Shown piece by piece: positions 8,586 to 18,104 of a DNA stretch of 64,000 bases; the stretch's first letter is position 1, and each line of letters opens with the position of its first letter. This DNA comes from Vibrio europaeus (GTDB lineage Bacteria > Pseudomonadota > Gammaproteobacteria > Enterobacterales > Vibrionaceae): positions 1,364,001-1,428,000 of the forward strand of contig NZ_LUAX01000001.1 in assembly GCF_001695575.1 (NCBI RefSeq). The letters run 5' to 3'. The position numbers and the translations under genes were made by a program. Below the pieces are notes generated by a model that saw only the letters and a list, made by a program, of their open reading frames with translations, was not told the DNA's origin and made no database searches.

Positions 8586-8994
8586 ACTTTTTTATATTTT
8601 TCAACGGCCTATAGTCAGCTAAACGCAGTAAATACCAGTCTGCTTCTGCATCATGACTCGCACCACAAGCCGTTAGATAAAATTGCGCAAGTCGTTGGTT
8701 ACTCATGTTACTTCCACGTAACACATCGACATTACCTCGAATTACCCAGTCTGGTGGGTAGAGACTAACCGCATGTTCAGCAAGCATAAACAGGCAGGAG
8801 AATGGGTTTCGAAGTCCTTGGTTGGTGCTGGTTCTTCTAAGCAGAACAATAACGATCTCGCCCTCTTCAACACGAAATACAAGCTCCAATCCCTCAAATT
8901 CAATACGGTCACCGAGCTTGATGGCGCTTTTTTGCCAGTAGTATGGCGTCGTCTCTATCCCTGCGCCTTGCAAAGAGCGAATGAGTTTGTCCAT
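8584..8994 (-). CDS. vcrR: LcrR/PcrR-family T3SS protein
   Basis: The 136-residue soluble protein lies between sctV and lcrG, the place of lcrR in Yersinia and pcrR in Pseudomonas. Its length suits the family (about 145). It has beta-rich segments (GDRIEFEGLELVFRVEEGEIVIVLL) followed by helices with an aromatic patch (FSCLFMLAEHAVSLYPPDW). Its role is poorly defined; it has been tied to control of secretion and of LcrG production. Its ATG overlaps the sctV stop (TAATG), so translation is probably coupled. Confidence 0.8.
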   Translation of the reverse strand: MDKLIRSLQGAGIETTPYYWQKSAIKLGDRIEFEGLELVFRVEEGEIVIVLLRRTSTNQGLRNPFSCLFMLAEHAVSLYPPDWVIRGNVDVLRGSNMSNQRLAQFYLTACGASHDAEADWYLLRLADYRPLKNIKK

Positions 8995-11120
8995 TACATT
9001 CCAACCCGACCAAGTGGTTGAATGTTGATTTGCTGTGTCAGCTCCTGGAAGGAAAGCACAGGCAACTCGTAATAGTCTGATTCAATCAGCTTCCTGACAT
9101 ATCGACGTACATCCATCGAGACAACGAGCACTGGCTTGTTAGGCATTCTGCTAAGATCACCCACCGTCTGCTTTACATCGCTGACAAATTGCTGAGTAAC
9201 CGAAGGATCTAGAGCCAAATAGCTGCCCGCTGATGTTTGTCTAATGCCATTGCGAATCGTATCTTCAAGGCTTTGATCTAGCAGATAAGCTGGGAGCATG
9301 TTTTGCCCACTTGCGTATTTGTAGCAAATGTAGCGCTTCAAGCTTGAACGAATATATTCGGTGAGTTGAACGACATCTTTTTCTTTTTGTCCCCACTCAA
9401 CCATAGCTTCGAGAATAACCCTTAGATTTCGAATAGATATATCCTCTGAAACCAGACGCTGAAGGATTTCAGTCATCTTTTGCAAAGGGACAATTCGCTG
9501 CGCTTCTTTAACCAGCTCTCCAAAACTGCCTTCCATTTGCTCAAGCAAGTAACGAGTTTCTTGAATACCAATAAAGTCTTGTGCGTAGTCTTTCAGCACG
9601 TGTGATAAATGGAATGTGAGTATTCTATCCGGAGTTAAGAAACCGACATGACTTGTCTCTAGCTTCTCCCGATGGCTATTTACCACCCACATAGTCTTGA
9701 CACCAGGAAGGAAGTCATCGTCTTCTTCATAAGGTATCCCGAGTAGCTCAATCTGCTCTGTTCCCTCGGTTACAAGTAATTTATCTTGCTTTATCCGACC
9801 TCGAGCTACAGGCACTTCCTGTAACTGAATTAGATATTCTCCACTACTCATTCCTTCGTTAAAACGTAGGTGGATACCAGGGAACGGAACGCCAAGGTCG
9901 AGGTATAGTGCGCGCCTAACCCTTGCAAGTTCATCGTTAAGTGCCACCGCCTCAAGGTGTACCTGCAAACTTGAATCAAGATCGATAAGCAGAGGCACCG
10001 TCATGGCGAACTCTTCTTGCTCGGTTAACTTGCCTTTGCTCGCTCGTGACTGAGATGGCTTATGTGGCATCGCAGCTGGAGAACCTGCACCTTGAGCGAC
10101 AAATGTAGATAGGTCAGATGTATCAGTCTCGTTTTGCTTTTTTTGTTGGTAAAAGAGAAACATTCCCCCTCCCCCAACCACTGCTGCAAGGACCAGGAAG
10201 GTTATCTTCGGAAAACCAGGAATCAAAGAAAATAGAATTAGAAGAACACCGCCAATGAGTAAAGCTCTTGGTTGAGCAGTTACTTGCCCACCTATATCTG
10301 AACCTAAGTCTGATGAATCTTCATGGGAGACTCGCGTAACGATGATACCAGCAGTAATGGAGATAAATAGCGCAGGGATCTGTGAAACGAGACCATCTCC
10401 AACCGTCAGAATCGCAAACAATTCCAACGCTTCAGATGCACTCATGCCTTTCTGAGTGACCCCGATCATTACACCACCAAGGATGTTGACTACGATGATG
10501 ATCAAACCCGCAATTGAATCTCCTTTTACGAACTTCATTGCGCCATCCATCGACCCATACATCTGGCTCTCTTTCTCTATCAGAGAGCGGCGGTGCCTAG
10601 CTTCATTGACATCAATCACCCCTGCGCGCATATCACCATCGATACTCATCTGCTTACCAGGCATAGCATCAAGCGAGAATCTCGCGCTAACCTCAGCAAC
10701 TCGTTCAGAGCCTTTGGTGATTACCATAAACTGAACTACGGTGATGATTAGGAACACGACAATACCGACAACTAAGTTGCCACCCACCACGAAGTTACCA
10801 AAGGTATAGACAATTTGGCCTGCGTCACCTTGAAGAAGAATAAGGCGTGTCGTCGTGATAGACAGCGATAAACGGAACAGCGTCGTAATTAGAAGAACAG
10901 CAGGAAAAGCAGAGAACTCGAGCGGCGTGGTAATGTAAATCGCCAACATAAGCAGCACCACAGCAATACTCATGTTCGCACCGATCAGGACATCTACAAG
11001 TCCTGTAGGGAGAGGCAAGATCATCATAAAGACTATCGCCAGCAACATAACTGCTAGCATTATATCTTTACGCTGACCGACCTTATTTAATATATCAATC
11101 AACTTATTCATTAGATTCAC
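8994..11120 (-). CDS. sctV: T3SS export gate, SctV (LcrD/FlhA family)
   Basis: SctV forms the nonameric ring of the export gate in the inner membrane and receives chaperone-cargo complexes. The 708-residue protein starts with [12 protein letters not shown], then seven to eight membrane segments to about residue 320, the FHIPEP signature region ([21 protein letters not shown]), and a soluble C-terminal domain of about 350 residues. Length agrees with YscV (704). The start overlaps the yscY end by 17 bases; a second ATG three codons in is also possible. Confidence 0.97.
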   Translation of the reverse strand: MNLMNKLIDILNKVGQRKDIMLAVMLLAIVFMMILPLPTGLVDVLIGANMSIAVVLLMLAIYITTPLEFSAFPAVLLITTLFRLSLSITTTRLILLQGDAGQIVYTFGNFVVGGNLVVGIVVFLIITVVQFMVITKGSERVAEVSARFSLDAMPGKQMSIDGDMRAGVIDVNEARHRRSLIEKESQMYGSMDGAMKFVKGDSIAGLIIIVVNILGGVMIGVTQKGMSASEALELFAILTVGDGLVSQIPALFISITAGIIVTRVSHEDSSDLGSDIGGQVTAQPRALLIGGVLLILFSLIPGFPKITFLVLAAVVGGGGMFLFYQQKKQNETDTSDLSTFVAQGAGSPAAMPHKPSQSRASKGKLTEQEEFAMTVPLLIDLDSSLQVHLEAVALNDELARVRRALYLDLGVPFPGIHLRFNEGMSSGEYLIQLQEVPVARGRIKQDKLLVTEGTEQIELLGIPYEEDDDFLPGVKTMWVVNSHREKLETSHVGFLTPDRILTFHLSHVLKDYAQDFIGIQETRYLLEQMEGSFGELVKEAQRIVPLQKMTEILQRLVSEDISIRNLRVILEAMVEWGQKEKDVVQLTEYIRSSLKRYICYKYASGQNMLPAYLLDQSLEDTIRNGIRQTSAGSYLALDPSVTQQFVSDVKQTVGDLSRMPNKPVLVVSMDVRRYVRKLIESDYYELPVLSFQELTQQINIQPLGRVGM

Positions 11121-11445
11121 TATTTAGTGATTGTAGGTAACGTCTGTGGGCCTGACGTGCCCCATCTTGATTATTCTGTTTCCATCTGGCCTGACTGAGG
11201 CAAAACCAAAGTCCCGGCTCATGGTCTTTTAGATCGACTTGTAGTAATTCTTCACACAACATGGTCGAACGGGTATAGCGCCCAGTTTGTAGACAGGCGA
11301 CAGCGAGCAGCCGTTTTGCTTCCCAATTGTCAGCGCTAAGCTCCAGTAATGCATCTAGCAGCGACATAGCCTGCTCAGGTTGCTGGTACTGAATTTGAAG
11401 CGCTGCATGCACCAGCAAAAGCTCTGATTCTTTTTTGCTTATCAT
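11104..11445 (-). CDS. yscY: YscY/PscY-family T3SS chaperone (TPR)
   Basis: The 113-residue protein has the length and place of YscY, which binds the early substrate YscX. TPR-like helices are visible ([58 protein letters not shown]). It lies 6 bases after yscX and overlaps the following sctV start, so the cluster is translated as a chain. YscX and YscY occur only in Ysc-type systems, which places this T3SS in that family. Confidence 0.85.
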   Translation of the reverse strand: MISKKESELLLVHAALQIQYQQPEQAMSLLDALLELSADNWEAKRLLAVACLQTGRYTRSTMLCEELLQVDLKDHEPGLWFCLSQARWKQNNQDGARQAHRRYLQSLNSESNE

Positions 11446-11451
11446 TGCTCG

Positions 11452-11829
11452 TTAGACCTGAATTAGAAGGTTGAGAGCTATGGTTAGATAGCGCTGGTCT
11501 AATTGGCTACTCTCTAGCGTTCTTGCCGCTGAAGTCAGTGTTTGGGAGTCACTTTGATTTGCCAACGCCTTGAGGGTGTCTAACGTTTGATCAAATTGCT
11601 CACGATACTTTTCTGGCCTTAATAGGTCAGATTGCGTTAACTTCGGCTTAGCTAGCTTTAATAGGTATTGATCTGAAGGGCGAAGATCATATAAACGTTC
11701 CAAATGAGTCGCTATCGCTTGGCCATCTGGCAACAGCTGGAAACGTTGTGGAAAGTCGTGTTCAGCTTGCTCAGTCGTGAGATGACTAAATGCTTCAATC
11801 CCAACATTTAAGGTGCTTATACTATTCAT
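11452..11829 (-). CDS. yscX: YscX/PscX-family secreted T3SS component
   Basis: YscX is an early-secreted protein that binds YscY and SctV and is needed for needle export. The 125-residue protein agrees in length (122 in Yersinia). Its N-terminus is Ser/Thr/Asn-rich; the C-terminal half is helical (YREQFDQTLDTLKALANQ, LDQRYLTIALNLLIQV). The start overlaps the sycN stop by four bases (ATGA). Called mainly from gene order. Confidence 0.85.
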   Translation of the reverse strand: MNSISTLNVGIEAFSHLTTEQAEHDFPQRFQLLPDGQAIATHLERLYDLRPSDQYLLKLAKPKLTQSDLLRPEKYREQFDQTLDTLKALANQSDSQTLTSAARTLESSQLDQRYLTIALNLLIQV

Positions 11830-12200
11830 TTTTCAACCACTTCATTGTGAAGTCGAATCAGCAATGCAAACGCTTGTTCTAAAGATGGTATTGTTACCTC
11901 CGCACCATTAATTTGCGCCGTGAACACGAGAGTTTCTTCTCCCAACAATCCCGTCCGAACCGAAAACGGCCAACCATTCTCAAAATTGCACAGCGCTAAT
12001 GCGCCTTTAATCAGTTCGCTCGATTGATGCCATGAAATCCCTCTTGAAAGCATCAAAAATATGTTGTCTTGATGTCTTTCTATATGGAGAGTTCCGCTAA
12101 GTTGGAATGTTAGCTGCACCCGACCAGTTGATGAAAAATCAACCGTATCTAACCCCATCCCTCGACAAAAATCATCCACTGACGAGTCAATCCAATTCAT
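11826..12200 (-). CDS. sycN: SycN/Pcr2-family chaperone for the gatekeeper
   Basis: SycN pairs with YscB to form the chaperone of the YopN-type gatekeeper. The frame opens at 12242, but I chose the ATG at 12200 (MNWIDSSVDDFCRGMGL): it gives 124 residues, against 123 for Yersinia SycN, and has GGGA just upstream. The class I chaperone layout is visible: N-terminal helix, beta strands (GRVQLTFQLSGTLHIERHQ), C-terminal helix. It overlaps tyeA by 14 bases and yscX by four. The partner YscB lies at 32851. Confidence 0.85.
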   Translation of the reverse strand: MNWIDSSVDDFCRGMGLDTVDFSSTGRVQLTFQLSGTLHIERHQDNIFLMLSRGISWHQSSELIKGALALCNFENGWPFSVRTGLLGEETLVFTAQINGAEVTIPSLEQAFALLIRLHNEVVEK

Positions 12201-12471
12201 CTTCCCACGCATCCTCTTCTTCTTTATCGACAGCTTCATCAAGTGCTATTTGCACCGCACGGATTAAGTTTTGTCTTTGCTCATCGTCTGCGAAAACATC
12301 TACTGGTATATGTCGAACCAACTTGTGTAACTCACGGAAAAAGCTTATTTTCTGTTCAATTGAGATTAATCTCATTGATTCTGCTACCTTCCAGACTGCT
12401 TCGGTAGCCACCCATCGCTGTTCAACCAAAGCGATGATGTCTGCCATTAAGTCAGAGTCCTGATAGGCCAT
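12187..12471 (-). CDS. tyeA: TyeA/Pcr1-family gatekeeper partner
   Basis: TyeA binds the C-terminal part of the YopN-type plug and is needed for controlled secretion. The 94-residue protein matches TyeA (92) in length, with the helical motif IIALVEQRWVATEAVWKVAE and an acidic tail. Its start overlaps the end of sctW by 20 bases. In some systems the two are fused as one protein; here they are separate, with a plain stop for sctW. Confidence 0.88.
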   Translation of the reverse strand: MAYQDSDLMADIIALVEQRWVATEAVWKVAESMRLISIEQKISFFRELHKLVRHIPVDVFADDEQRQNLIRAVQIALDEAVDKEEEDAWEDELD

Positions 12472-13348
12472 GGCTCATCCCTTGCGGTTGAAACATTTGG
12501 AACAGACCGCGCACCTGGTCCTGAAGCGTGTTTAAGGTTTTTAGCTTCTGCATATCAGACATCAGCAGTTGCAGTTTTACCGAGTCAATCGTGCTACCTT
12601 GAACACTCAAATCTGCACTCATGCCTTGCAACATGAACTCCACAGCTGTCGATACTTCCTGCGAACCAAATCGCTCGACAACATCCTGATATGCGGCTCC
12701 TAAGCCTTGATAGCTATGCACAGTGTCCCGATAGAAACCTCTCAACTGATGCAAGCTGCTAAACTCTTGCTCACGACTAAAATCATCTGCAAATTGCGAT
12801 ACGCGGATTTCGGTATCTATCTGATCCCAAGAGTCTGGATTTTGCTCCATCTTCAATAAGGCTTGATCAATAACCGCCAACAGATGCTTGTTATCTGGGC
12901 CCGCTTTGAGGTATTCCTTTGCCGCTTTTAAGGCTAGGTATTGGTGGCTTTTCTCTTCTGAAAAACCATTTAGATAGGTTTGCAACTGCGCAATCGTAGA
13001 AATATTGCCACCAGCCATCTTGGCAGCAAGATCTTTTATTTTTTGGTTTTTCTCTAAATCAGGAACTTTTTTTAGATACTCAGAGACCAGTTCATGAACT
13101 TCATTGACTCGTGAACCACTGTCTTTGACTTTACGCTTGCTAAGGTCTTTTTCTGCCTTTTCTGAGCCAAGTGACGTCAACTCCTCCATCGCATCGAATA
13201 GCGATTGAGTAGCGTTATGCACTCTGACCGTTTCACCCCGATAAGTACCTTTGCTACTAGTAATATCAGAGCGAGCACTATCTTGGCTAACTCTAACGGA
13301 AGCATCAAATTTTGAATTTGTAGTGACTTGATTATTGATTGTACTCAT
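12452..13348 (-). CDS. sctW: T3SS gatekeeper SctW (YopN/PopN/VopN)
   Basis: The gatekeeper plugs the export gate until host contact, so that translocators leave before effectors. The 298-residue protein has a Ser/Thr-rich secreted N-terminus, a chaperone-binding zone (about 30-80, TYRGETVRVHNATQSLF), then helical domains. Length is close to YopN (293). TyeA, SycN and YscB partners are all present. It is first in the leftward operon, with an ExsA-like box at 13410-13434, about 62 bases upstream. Confidence 0.92.
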   Translation of the reverse strand: MSTINNQVTTNSKFDASVRVSQDSARSDITSSKGTYRGETVRVHNATQSLFDAMEELTSLGSEKAEKDLSKRKVKDSGSRVNEVHELVSEYLKKVPDLEKNQKIKDLAAKMAGGNISTIAQLQTYLNGFSEEKSHQYLALKAAKEYLKAGPDNKHLLAVIDQALLKMEQNPDSWDQIDTEIRVSQFADDFSREQEFSSLHQLRGFYRDTVHSYQGLGAAYQDVVERFGSQEVSTAVEFMLQGMSADLSVQGSTIDSVKLQLLMSDMQKLKTLNTLQDQVRGLFQMFQPQGMSHGLSGL

Positions 13349-13409
13349 TCACTCACGCTCTATTTTTCCCAATTTATAGAGCGATTATATGGAGCACTAG
13401 CATTTCAAG

Positions 13410-13434
13410 CTGTCAAAATCAGACGCGTTTTTTT
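13410..13434 (-). promoter_or_regulatory. ExsA-like box for the sctW operon
   Basis: On the minus strand: AAAAA within a seven-A run, AAC, core GCGTCT, GAT, then TTTGACAG. It controls the leftward gatekeeper-gate operon. The divergent sctN operon shares this intergenic region. Confidence 0.65.
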
Positions 13435-13453
13435 AGGCCTTTTTTAGTTTTCT

Positions 13454-13478
13454 AAAAACTCCCGACTAAATGTCACTA
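13454..13478 (+). promoter_or_regulatory. Weak ExsA-like box for the sctN-U operon
   Basis: AAAAA, CTC and core CCGACT match well, but the TG element falls two bases early (AAATGTCA), so the second half-site is poor. It is the best candidate upstream of sctN and would face the sctW box across 20 bases. Confidence 0.4.
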
Positions 13479-13520
13479 TAAATAGAACCTCCTAAAACCT
13501 ATTCTCGCAATCATCAATCA

Positions 13521-14861
13521 TTGTGCATAAATTTTAGTTTGAACCAGTTTTCCTATATCACCGATATTCAGCAATCAGCTATCAAGCAAACACGACTGAT
13601 CCAGATCCGGGGTCGTGTTACTCAAGTGACCGGTACGATCATCAAAGCCGTGGTCCCTGGTGTGCGCGTGGGTGAGCTTTGCGAACTACGTAACCCTGAC
13701 CAAACTTTATCTTTATTGGCCGAAGTTGTCGGTTTCCAACAACACCACGCGTTACTCACCCCACTTGGCAACATGTTTGGTATTTCGTCCAACACTGAAG
13801 TAAGTCCATTGGGGAAAATGCATGAAGTTGGAGTCGGTGAACACTTGCTAGGTAAGATTCTTGATGGGCTCGGCCGCCCGTTTGATGGTGGGCAGATGCA
13901 GGAACCTACCTCTTGGTATCCCGTCTATCAAGATGCACCACCACCAATGCAACGCAAATTGATAGAAAAGCCCATATCACTAGGAGTCCGGTCAATTGAT
14001 GGCCTGCTTACCTGTGGTGAAGGCCAGCGTATGGGTATTTTTGCTGCTGCTGGCGGCGGTAAAAGTACCCTGCTCGCCAAACTGATTCGTTCTGCAGACG
14101 TCGATGTCACCGTACTTGCTCTTATAGGTGAACGCGGGCGAGAAGTTCGAGAATTTATTGAACATGACCTTGGTGAAGAAGGCATGGCCCGCTCAGTGCT
14201 GGTCGTCGCGACATCAGATCGCCCTGCAATGGAGCGTGCGAAAGCCGCTTTCGTGGCGACATCGATTGCCGAGTACTTTCGCGACCAAGGAAAGCGCGTT
14301 CTCCTACTTATGGATTCAGTCACGCGGTTTGCCCGTGCTCAACGAGAGATTGGCTTAGCGGCTGGCGAGCCACCTACACGTCGTGGTTATCCACCTTCAG
14401 TGTTTGCAGCATTACCTAAGTTGATGGAGCGTGCCGGACAATCAGACAAAGGCTCTATTACGGCTCTTTATACCGTGTTGGTTGAGGGTGACGACATGAC
14501 AGAACCCGTCGCTGATGAAACTCGCTCAATACTCGATGGTCACATTATTCTGTCTAGAAAGCTCGCAGCAACCAACCATTATCCAGCGATTGACGTACTA
14601 CGCTCTGCAAGTCGCGTAATGAACCAGATAGTTGACGATTCGCACAAAGAATCTGCGGCTCATATGCGTGAAATGTTAGCAAAATACGAGGAAGTCGAGT
14701 TGCTAATTAAGATTGGTGAATACCAACAAGGCACTGACCTTAGAGCAGATCTGGCAATTGCTCAAAACGAAGACATCCGCACTTTTCTTCGTCAGGGTAC
14801 TCATGAGCCGAGCGACCTAACAGGCGCGATCGAACAACTTGCAGGGATTGCTAACCAATGA
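13521..14861 (+). CDS. sctN: T3SS ATPase SctN (YscN/PscN)
   Basis: SctN is the hexameric ATPase that strips chaperones and feeds substrates to the gate. The Walker A loop ([12 protein letters not shown]) is at about 172-183 and Walker B ([17 protein letters not shown]) near 260. The N-terminal [15 protein letters not shown] matches YscN closely. No ATG or strong ribosome site precedes the conserved region. The frame opens with TTG at 13521; an in-frame TTG at 13539 gives a protein closer to YscN at the N-terminus. The true start is therefore unsure by a few codons. It heads the rightward export operon. Confidence 0.97.
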   Translation: MCINFSLNQFSYITDIQQSAIKQTRLIQIRGRVTQVTGTIIKAVVPGVRVGELCELRNPDQTLSLLAEVVGFQQHHALLTPLGNMFGISSNTEVSPLGKMHEVGVGEHLLGKILDGLGRPFDGGQMQEPTSWYPVYQDAPPPMQRKLIEKPISLGVRSIDGLLTCGEGQRMGIFAAAGGGKSTLLAKLIRSADVDVTVLALIGERGREVREFIEHDLGEEGMARSVLVVATSDRPAMERAKAAFVATSIAEYFRDQGKRVLLLMDSVTRFARAQREIGLAAGEPPTRRGYPPSVFAALPKLMERAGQSDKGSITALYTVLVEGDDMTEPVADETRSILDGHIILSRKLAATNHYPAIDVLRSASRVMNQIVDDSHKESAAHMREMLAKYEEVELLIKIGEYQQGTDLRADLAIAQNEDIRTFLRQGTHEPSDLTGAIEQLAGIANQ

Positions 14862-15319
14862 TTGCTCAGCTTCTGCACATCAAAAGAATTCGTGCTGACA
14901 AAGCCGATAAGGCAGTCCAGCAGCAAGAATACCGAGTGTCCCGCGCTTCCGCGCTCGTGTTGCAAGCAGAACAAACGATAAAAGAATACCGTCACTGGCG
15001 CGAGCAAGAAGAAGAGCGGCGCTTTGCCAAAGCCACGCAAAGCACTATCTTGCTCAAGGAATTAGAAACGTTACGACAAGAAATTGCCCTGTTACGAGAA
15101 CGCGAAGCCGAACTCAAGCAAAAATCGGCAGAAGCAAAGAAAGCTCTTGAAGAAGAGCAGCGACTCTTACAAGACAAAAAAAAGGTTGCCTTACAAGCAC
15201 ACAAAACCACCGAAAAATTTATTCAGCTATATGAACAAGAGCAATCAGAGAAAGAACTGCTAGCACAACATCAAGAAGAACTAGAACAAGAAGAATTTCG
15301 CACTGTCGCGGTAATGTAG
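14858..15319 (+). CDS. sctO: T3SS central stalk SctO (YscO/FliJ-like)
   Basis: The stalk protein links the ATPase ring to the export gate. The 153-residue protein is almost wholly coiled coil, with long runs of Glu, Gln, Lys and Arg heptads (about 25-140), as in YscO (154). Its ATG overlaps the sctN stop by four bases. It is recognised by length, coiled-coil form and position rather than by conserved residues. Confidence 0.9.
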   Translation: MIAQLLHIKRIRADKADKAVQQQEYRVSRASALVLQAEQTIKEYRHWREQEEERRFAKATQSTILLKELETLRQEIALLREREAELKQKSAEAKKALEEEQRLLQDKKKVALQAHKTTEKFIQLYEQEQSEKELLAQHQEELEQEEFRTVAVM

Positions 15320-15327
15320 AGGGAACA

Positions 15328-16212
15328 ATGCAAATTAAGCAAAACATTGACAGCCAGCCCCAAAATCCATCTCAAAAAGCACACTATCAAAAAGCTTTAG
15401 AGCAGGATCCAAATCGCCTGCAATCTCGCTTCGAAAATGCTATGGCTGACAAAAAACAACTAAGCAAAAAGAAAACCAGCGACAAAGATTCAGAACAAAC
15501 GAATGCCGCAGAAAGGCGTCCTGCTGATGAGGGAAAGCTCTCGTCAAATCAAGGAGTGAACTTGCCACTTGCTCAAAGTAATAGTCAAAGACAAGATTCT
15601 GATTTGTCACCAAAGGATAAAAAGCACAAAAATCCAATAGAAGGCAGCTCTGCTTCTTTGGGCAATAGCAAAAGTGAATCAAATCTCTCAGCTCTAGGCC
15701 GTGGAGCATCCAGTACTGAAGTAAAAGAGATCACTTTTGAACGACTCGAAACACATTCAACCCCTAAAACAGAAGCAACACAAACTCAGTCCTCTAATGT
15801 GATGACTCAGGGGGAACTCATATTAAGAAGCATGACCAATCAAGCTTCTCAGCCAACTCAACGTGAGCTGTCTCACCTCGTCAAACAGCTTGTAGAGCAG
15901 ATCCAAGTCTCACTACCGAATGCCACCACATCGAAAGAGGTGCGCTTGCTTCTCAATGACGGTCAGCTAAAAGGTGGAGAGATCCAAATTAAGTTAGATA
16001 ACCAAGGTTATAGTGTGACCATCCGTCAAGATAACGCACTTTCAGTCATTAACCAGCAGGCACGCCAAGAATTATCCGAAAGGCTTAATCGTCTTAACTT
16101 AGATCAACCGATTAAAATCACCGTGACAGAACAAACAGACCAACAACATGACCAGCAGCATTCGCGGCAACAGCGCAGTATTTATGATGAATGGCAGCCA
16201 GAGGAAAACTGA
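15328..16212 (+). CDS. sctP: T3SS needle-length regulator SctP (YscP)
   Basis: SctP measures the needle and switches substrate class. The 294-residue protein has a long, hydrophilic, low-complexity N-terminal part (about 1-165, rich in Gln, Ser, Lys) that would be the ruler, and a folded C-terminal T3S4 domain at about 175-285 (EVRLLLNDGQLKGGEIQIKLDNQG). It is much shorter than Yersinia YscP (about 455 to 515); in Yersinia, ruler length tracks needle length. GAGGG lies eight bases before the ATG. Confidence 0.88.
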   Translation: MQIKQNIDSQPQNPSQKAHYQKALEQDPNRLQSRFENAMADKKQLSKKKTSDKDSEQTNAAERRPADEGKLSSNQGVNLPLAQSNSQRQDSDLSPKDKKHKNPIEGSSASLGNSKSESNLSALGRGASSTEVKEITFERLETHSTPKTEATQTQSSNVMTQGELILRSMTNQASQPTQRELSHLVKQLVEQIQVSLPNATTSKEVRLLLNDGQLKGGEIQIKLDNQGYSVTIRQDNALSVINQQARQELSERLNRLNLDQPIKITVTEQTDQQHDQQHSRQQRSIYDEWQPEEN

Positions 16213-17171
16213 TGAAACTAGCATTTCCTAAAATCGAAGCCGAAAACGTTGAACTGATTAATCGCCTTTGCACAAAACAATGTTACTTCCATGGCGATAA
16301 TGGGGGGAGCTTATCAATCACTATCGCGGAAAAACCGCAGTTTTCGGGATATCGACTCACGGCGATAATTGGTAGTCAAACTCTACACACCGACTTGGCA
16401 TCAGCACATTTACAGCAATGGCTTGGCGATATCCTTAAAGAGACTTCTTTCGACTCACTTCCGGATTCGCTTCAGCTCGAACTATTGGGTGCTCAATTGG
16501 AGCCATATGCGCGTGAGTTAAAACAGCAGTTTGGGCAGCTTCCAGTTCTAAGCAAGTTGGAACCTATTACGATTGAAAGCAATCAAGAACAAACCTTGAT
16601 GTTAACTGCCAAGGGCAACAACGATACACTTTGCCTTTGGCTGAGCCAAGGCAAGAACGTTCTCGTCGAAGCTCTGCCAACGCTATCCTCTAAAATCAAT
16701 CAGCAAATCACTCTGCCAATCTGGTTGTGCCTTGGCACCACTCAATTAGCGGTGAGCGATTTCACTGCACTTGAACAAGGCGACGTTGTCTTTTTTGACC
16801 ACTGCTATGTTGCTGATCAGCAAGTTGTTTTTCAGCTCTCAGGCAAAAATCTATGGCGATGCAAACTTGAAGACCAAACCATTCAAATACTGGATAAAGA
16901 ACCAACTATGAACGATTTACATAACCAAGAGCCAATTACCGAACATCAGCAACTTCCAGTTGATCTTACTTTTGATGTTGGTCAGCAGACGATAACCTTA
17001 GAGCAACTTACTCAGCTTCAACCGGGCTATATTTTTGAGTTAGACCAACCAATAACCAACCCGGTGACATTAAGAGCCAATGGCAAAGTGATAGGTCAAT
17101 GTGAGCTTGTTGATGTTAACGATAAGCTCGGTGTTCGCTTACTAGAAATTTTCACCGGCGAGAACGCTTAA
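16212..17171 (+). CDS. sctQ: T3SS cytoplasmic sorting-platform protein SctQ (YscQ)
   Basis: SctQ builds the cytoplasmic pods with SctK and SctL. The frame is open from 16191, but I chose the ATG at 16212 (MKLAFPKIEAENVEL), which has AGAGG just before it and overlaps the sctP stop; this gives 319 residues. The C-terminal SPOA domain (about 235-315, LPVDLTFDVGQQTITLEQLTQL) is the usual FliN-like module. An in-frame ATG at 16908 would make an 87-residue C-terminal form, see separate entry. Confidence 0.93.
   Translation: MKLAFPKIEAENVELINRLCTKQCYFHGDNGGSLSITIAEKPQFSGYRLTAIIGSQTLHTDLASAHLQQWLGDILKETSFDSLPDSLQLELLGAQLEPYARELKQQFGQLPVLSKLEPITIESNQEQTLMLTAKGNNDTLCLWLSQGKNVLVEALPTLSSKINQQITLPIWLCLGTTQLAVSDFTALEQGDVVFFDHCYVADQQVVFQLSGKNLWRCKLEDQTIQILDKEPTMNDLHNQEPITEHQQLPVDLTFDVGQQTITLEQLTQLQPGYIFELDQPITNPVTLRANGKVIGQCELVDVNDKLGVRLLEIFTGENA
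16908..17171 (+). CDS. Possible internal translation product SctQ-C
   Basis: In Yersinia and others a short C-terminal form of SctQ is made from an internal start and is needed for assembly. Here an in-frame ATG at 16908 (MNDLHNQEPITEHQ) falls just before the SPOA domain and yields 87 residues, against 88 for YscQ-C. The ribosome site is weak (GGAT and AAAG upstream). The position fits exactly; production is inferred. Confidence 0.55.
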   Translation: MNDLHNQEPITEHQQLPVDLTFDVGQQTITLEQLTQLQPGYIFELDQPITNPVTLRANGKVIGQCELVDVNDKLGVRLLEIFTGENA

Positions 17172-17172
17172 T

Positions 17173-17823
17173 ATGATTCAGCTGCCAGACGAACTCAATC
17201 TCATCGTCAGCCTTGCGCTACTGGCGTTGATTCCTTTCATAGCAATGATGGCCACCTCTTTCGTCAAACTTGCGGTCGTCTTTTCATTGTTGCGAAATGC
17301 ATTAGGCGTGCAGCAAATACCGCCCAACATGGCGTTGTATGGTCTTGCGATCATTTTATCTATTTTCATCATGGCACCCGTTGGCTTCGAAACCTATGAC
17401 TATGTGAAGGCAAACGAGATTTCTCTAGAGGATTCAGCAAGTGTTGAAGGACTAATTGAAAGTGGGATGCAGCCCTATCGCGAGTTTTTAAAAAAACATA
17501 TTCGAGAGACAGAAGCTGCATTTTTCACCGACGCTGCACGAACTTTATGGCCGCAAAAGTACGTCGACCGACTTGAATCTGACAGCTTATTGCTCTTATT
17601 GCCTGCATTTACCGTCAGTGAGCTAACTCGTGCTTTTGAAATAGGTTTTTTATTATATCTTCCCTTTATCGCCATTGATTTGATTGTGTCAAACATTCTG
17701 TTGGCAATGGGGATGATGATGGTATCCCCTATGACCATTTCGCTACCTTTTAAACTGCTGCTATTTGTACTACTTGATGGCTGGACCAAGTTAACTCACG
17801 GTCTCGTGTTGAGTTACGGTTGA
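17173..17823 (+). CDS. sctR: T3SS export apparatus SctR (YscR/FliP)
   Basis: SctR makes up most of the entry pore of the export gate in the inner membrane. The 216-residue protein matches YscR (217), with the family motifs ATSFVKLAVVFSLLRNALG and VQQIPPN, and MMMVSPMTISLPFKLLLFVLLDGW near the C-terminus. Four membrane segments are visible. It starts one base after the sctQ stop. Confidence 0.97.
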   Translation: MIQLPDELNLIVSLALLALIPFIAMMATSFVKLAVVFSLLRNALGVQQIPPNMALYGLAIILSIFIMAPVGFETYDYVKANEISLEDSASVEGLIESGMQPYREFLKKHIRETEAAFFTDAARTLWPQKYVDRLESDSLLLLLPAFTVSELTRAFEIGFLLYLPFIAIDLIVSNILLAMGMMMVSPMTISLPFKLLLFVLLDGWTKLTHGLVLSYG

Positions 17824-17837
17824 CAAGGTATCTAATT

Positions 17838-18104
17838 ATGAACCCTTCAGAAATCATTCACTTTACGACACAAGCACTAACACTTGTCTTGGTACTGTCG
17901 CTGCCTCCCATTTTAGTTGCTGCCTTTGTCGGTACTTTGGTCTCACTGATACAAGCGCTGACTCAGGTCCAAGAGCAGACTCTCGGATTTGTCGTCAAAC
18001 TGATCGCGGTCATCATTACTCTGTTTGTCACTACCCAATGGTTAGGTGCCGAGCTGCATTCATTTGCCGCGCTTACAATGGATAAGATCCCGCAGATACG
18101 ATGA
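17838..18104 (+). CDS. sctS: T3SS export apparatus SctS (YscS/FliQ)
   Basis: SctS joins SctR and SctT in the export pore. I chose the ATG at 17838 (MNPSEIIHFTTQALTLVL), giving 88 residues, exactly the YscS length; an upstream ATG at 17820 overlapping the sctR stop would add six residues. Two membrane hairpin segments flank the conserved LVSLIQALTQVQEQTLGF loop. AAGG lies 11 bases before the chosen start. Confidence 0.95.
   Translation: MNPSEIIHFTTQALTLVLVLSLPPILVAAFVGTLVSLIQALTQVQEQTLGFVVKLIAVIITLFVTTQWLGAELHSFAALTMDKIPQIR

Noticed and set aside
12187..13348. Fusion or frameshift joining the gatekeeper and TyeA
   Set aside because: Both have normal full lengths and separate starts and stops; the 20-base overlap is a usual form of translational coupling.
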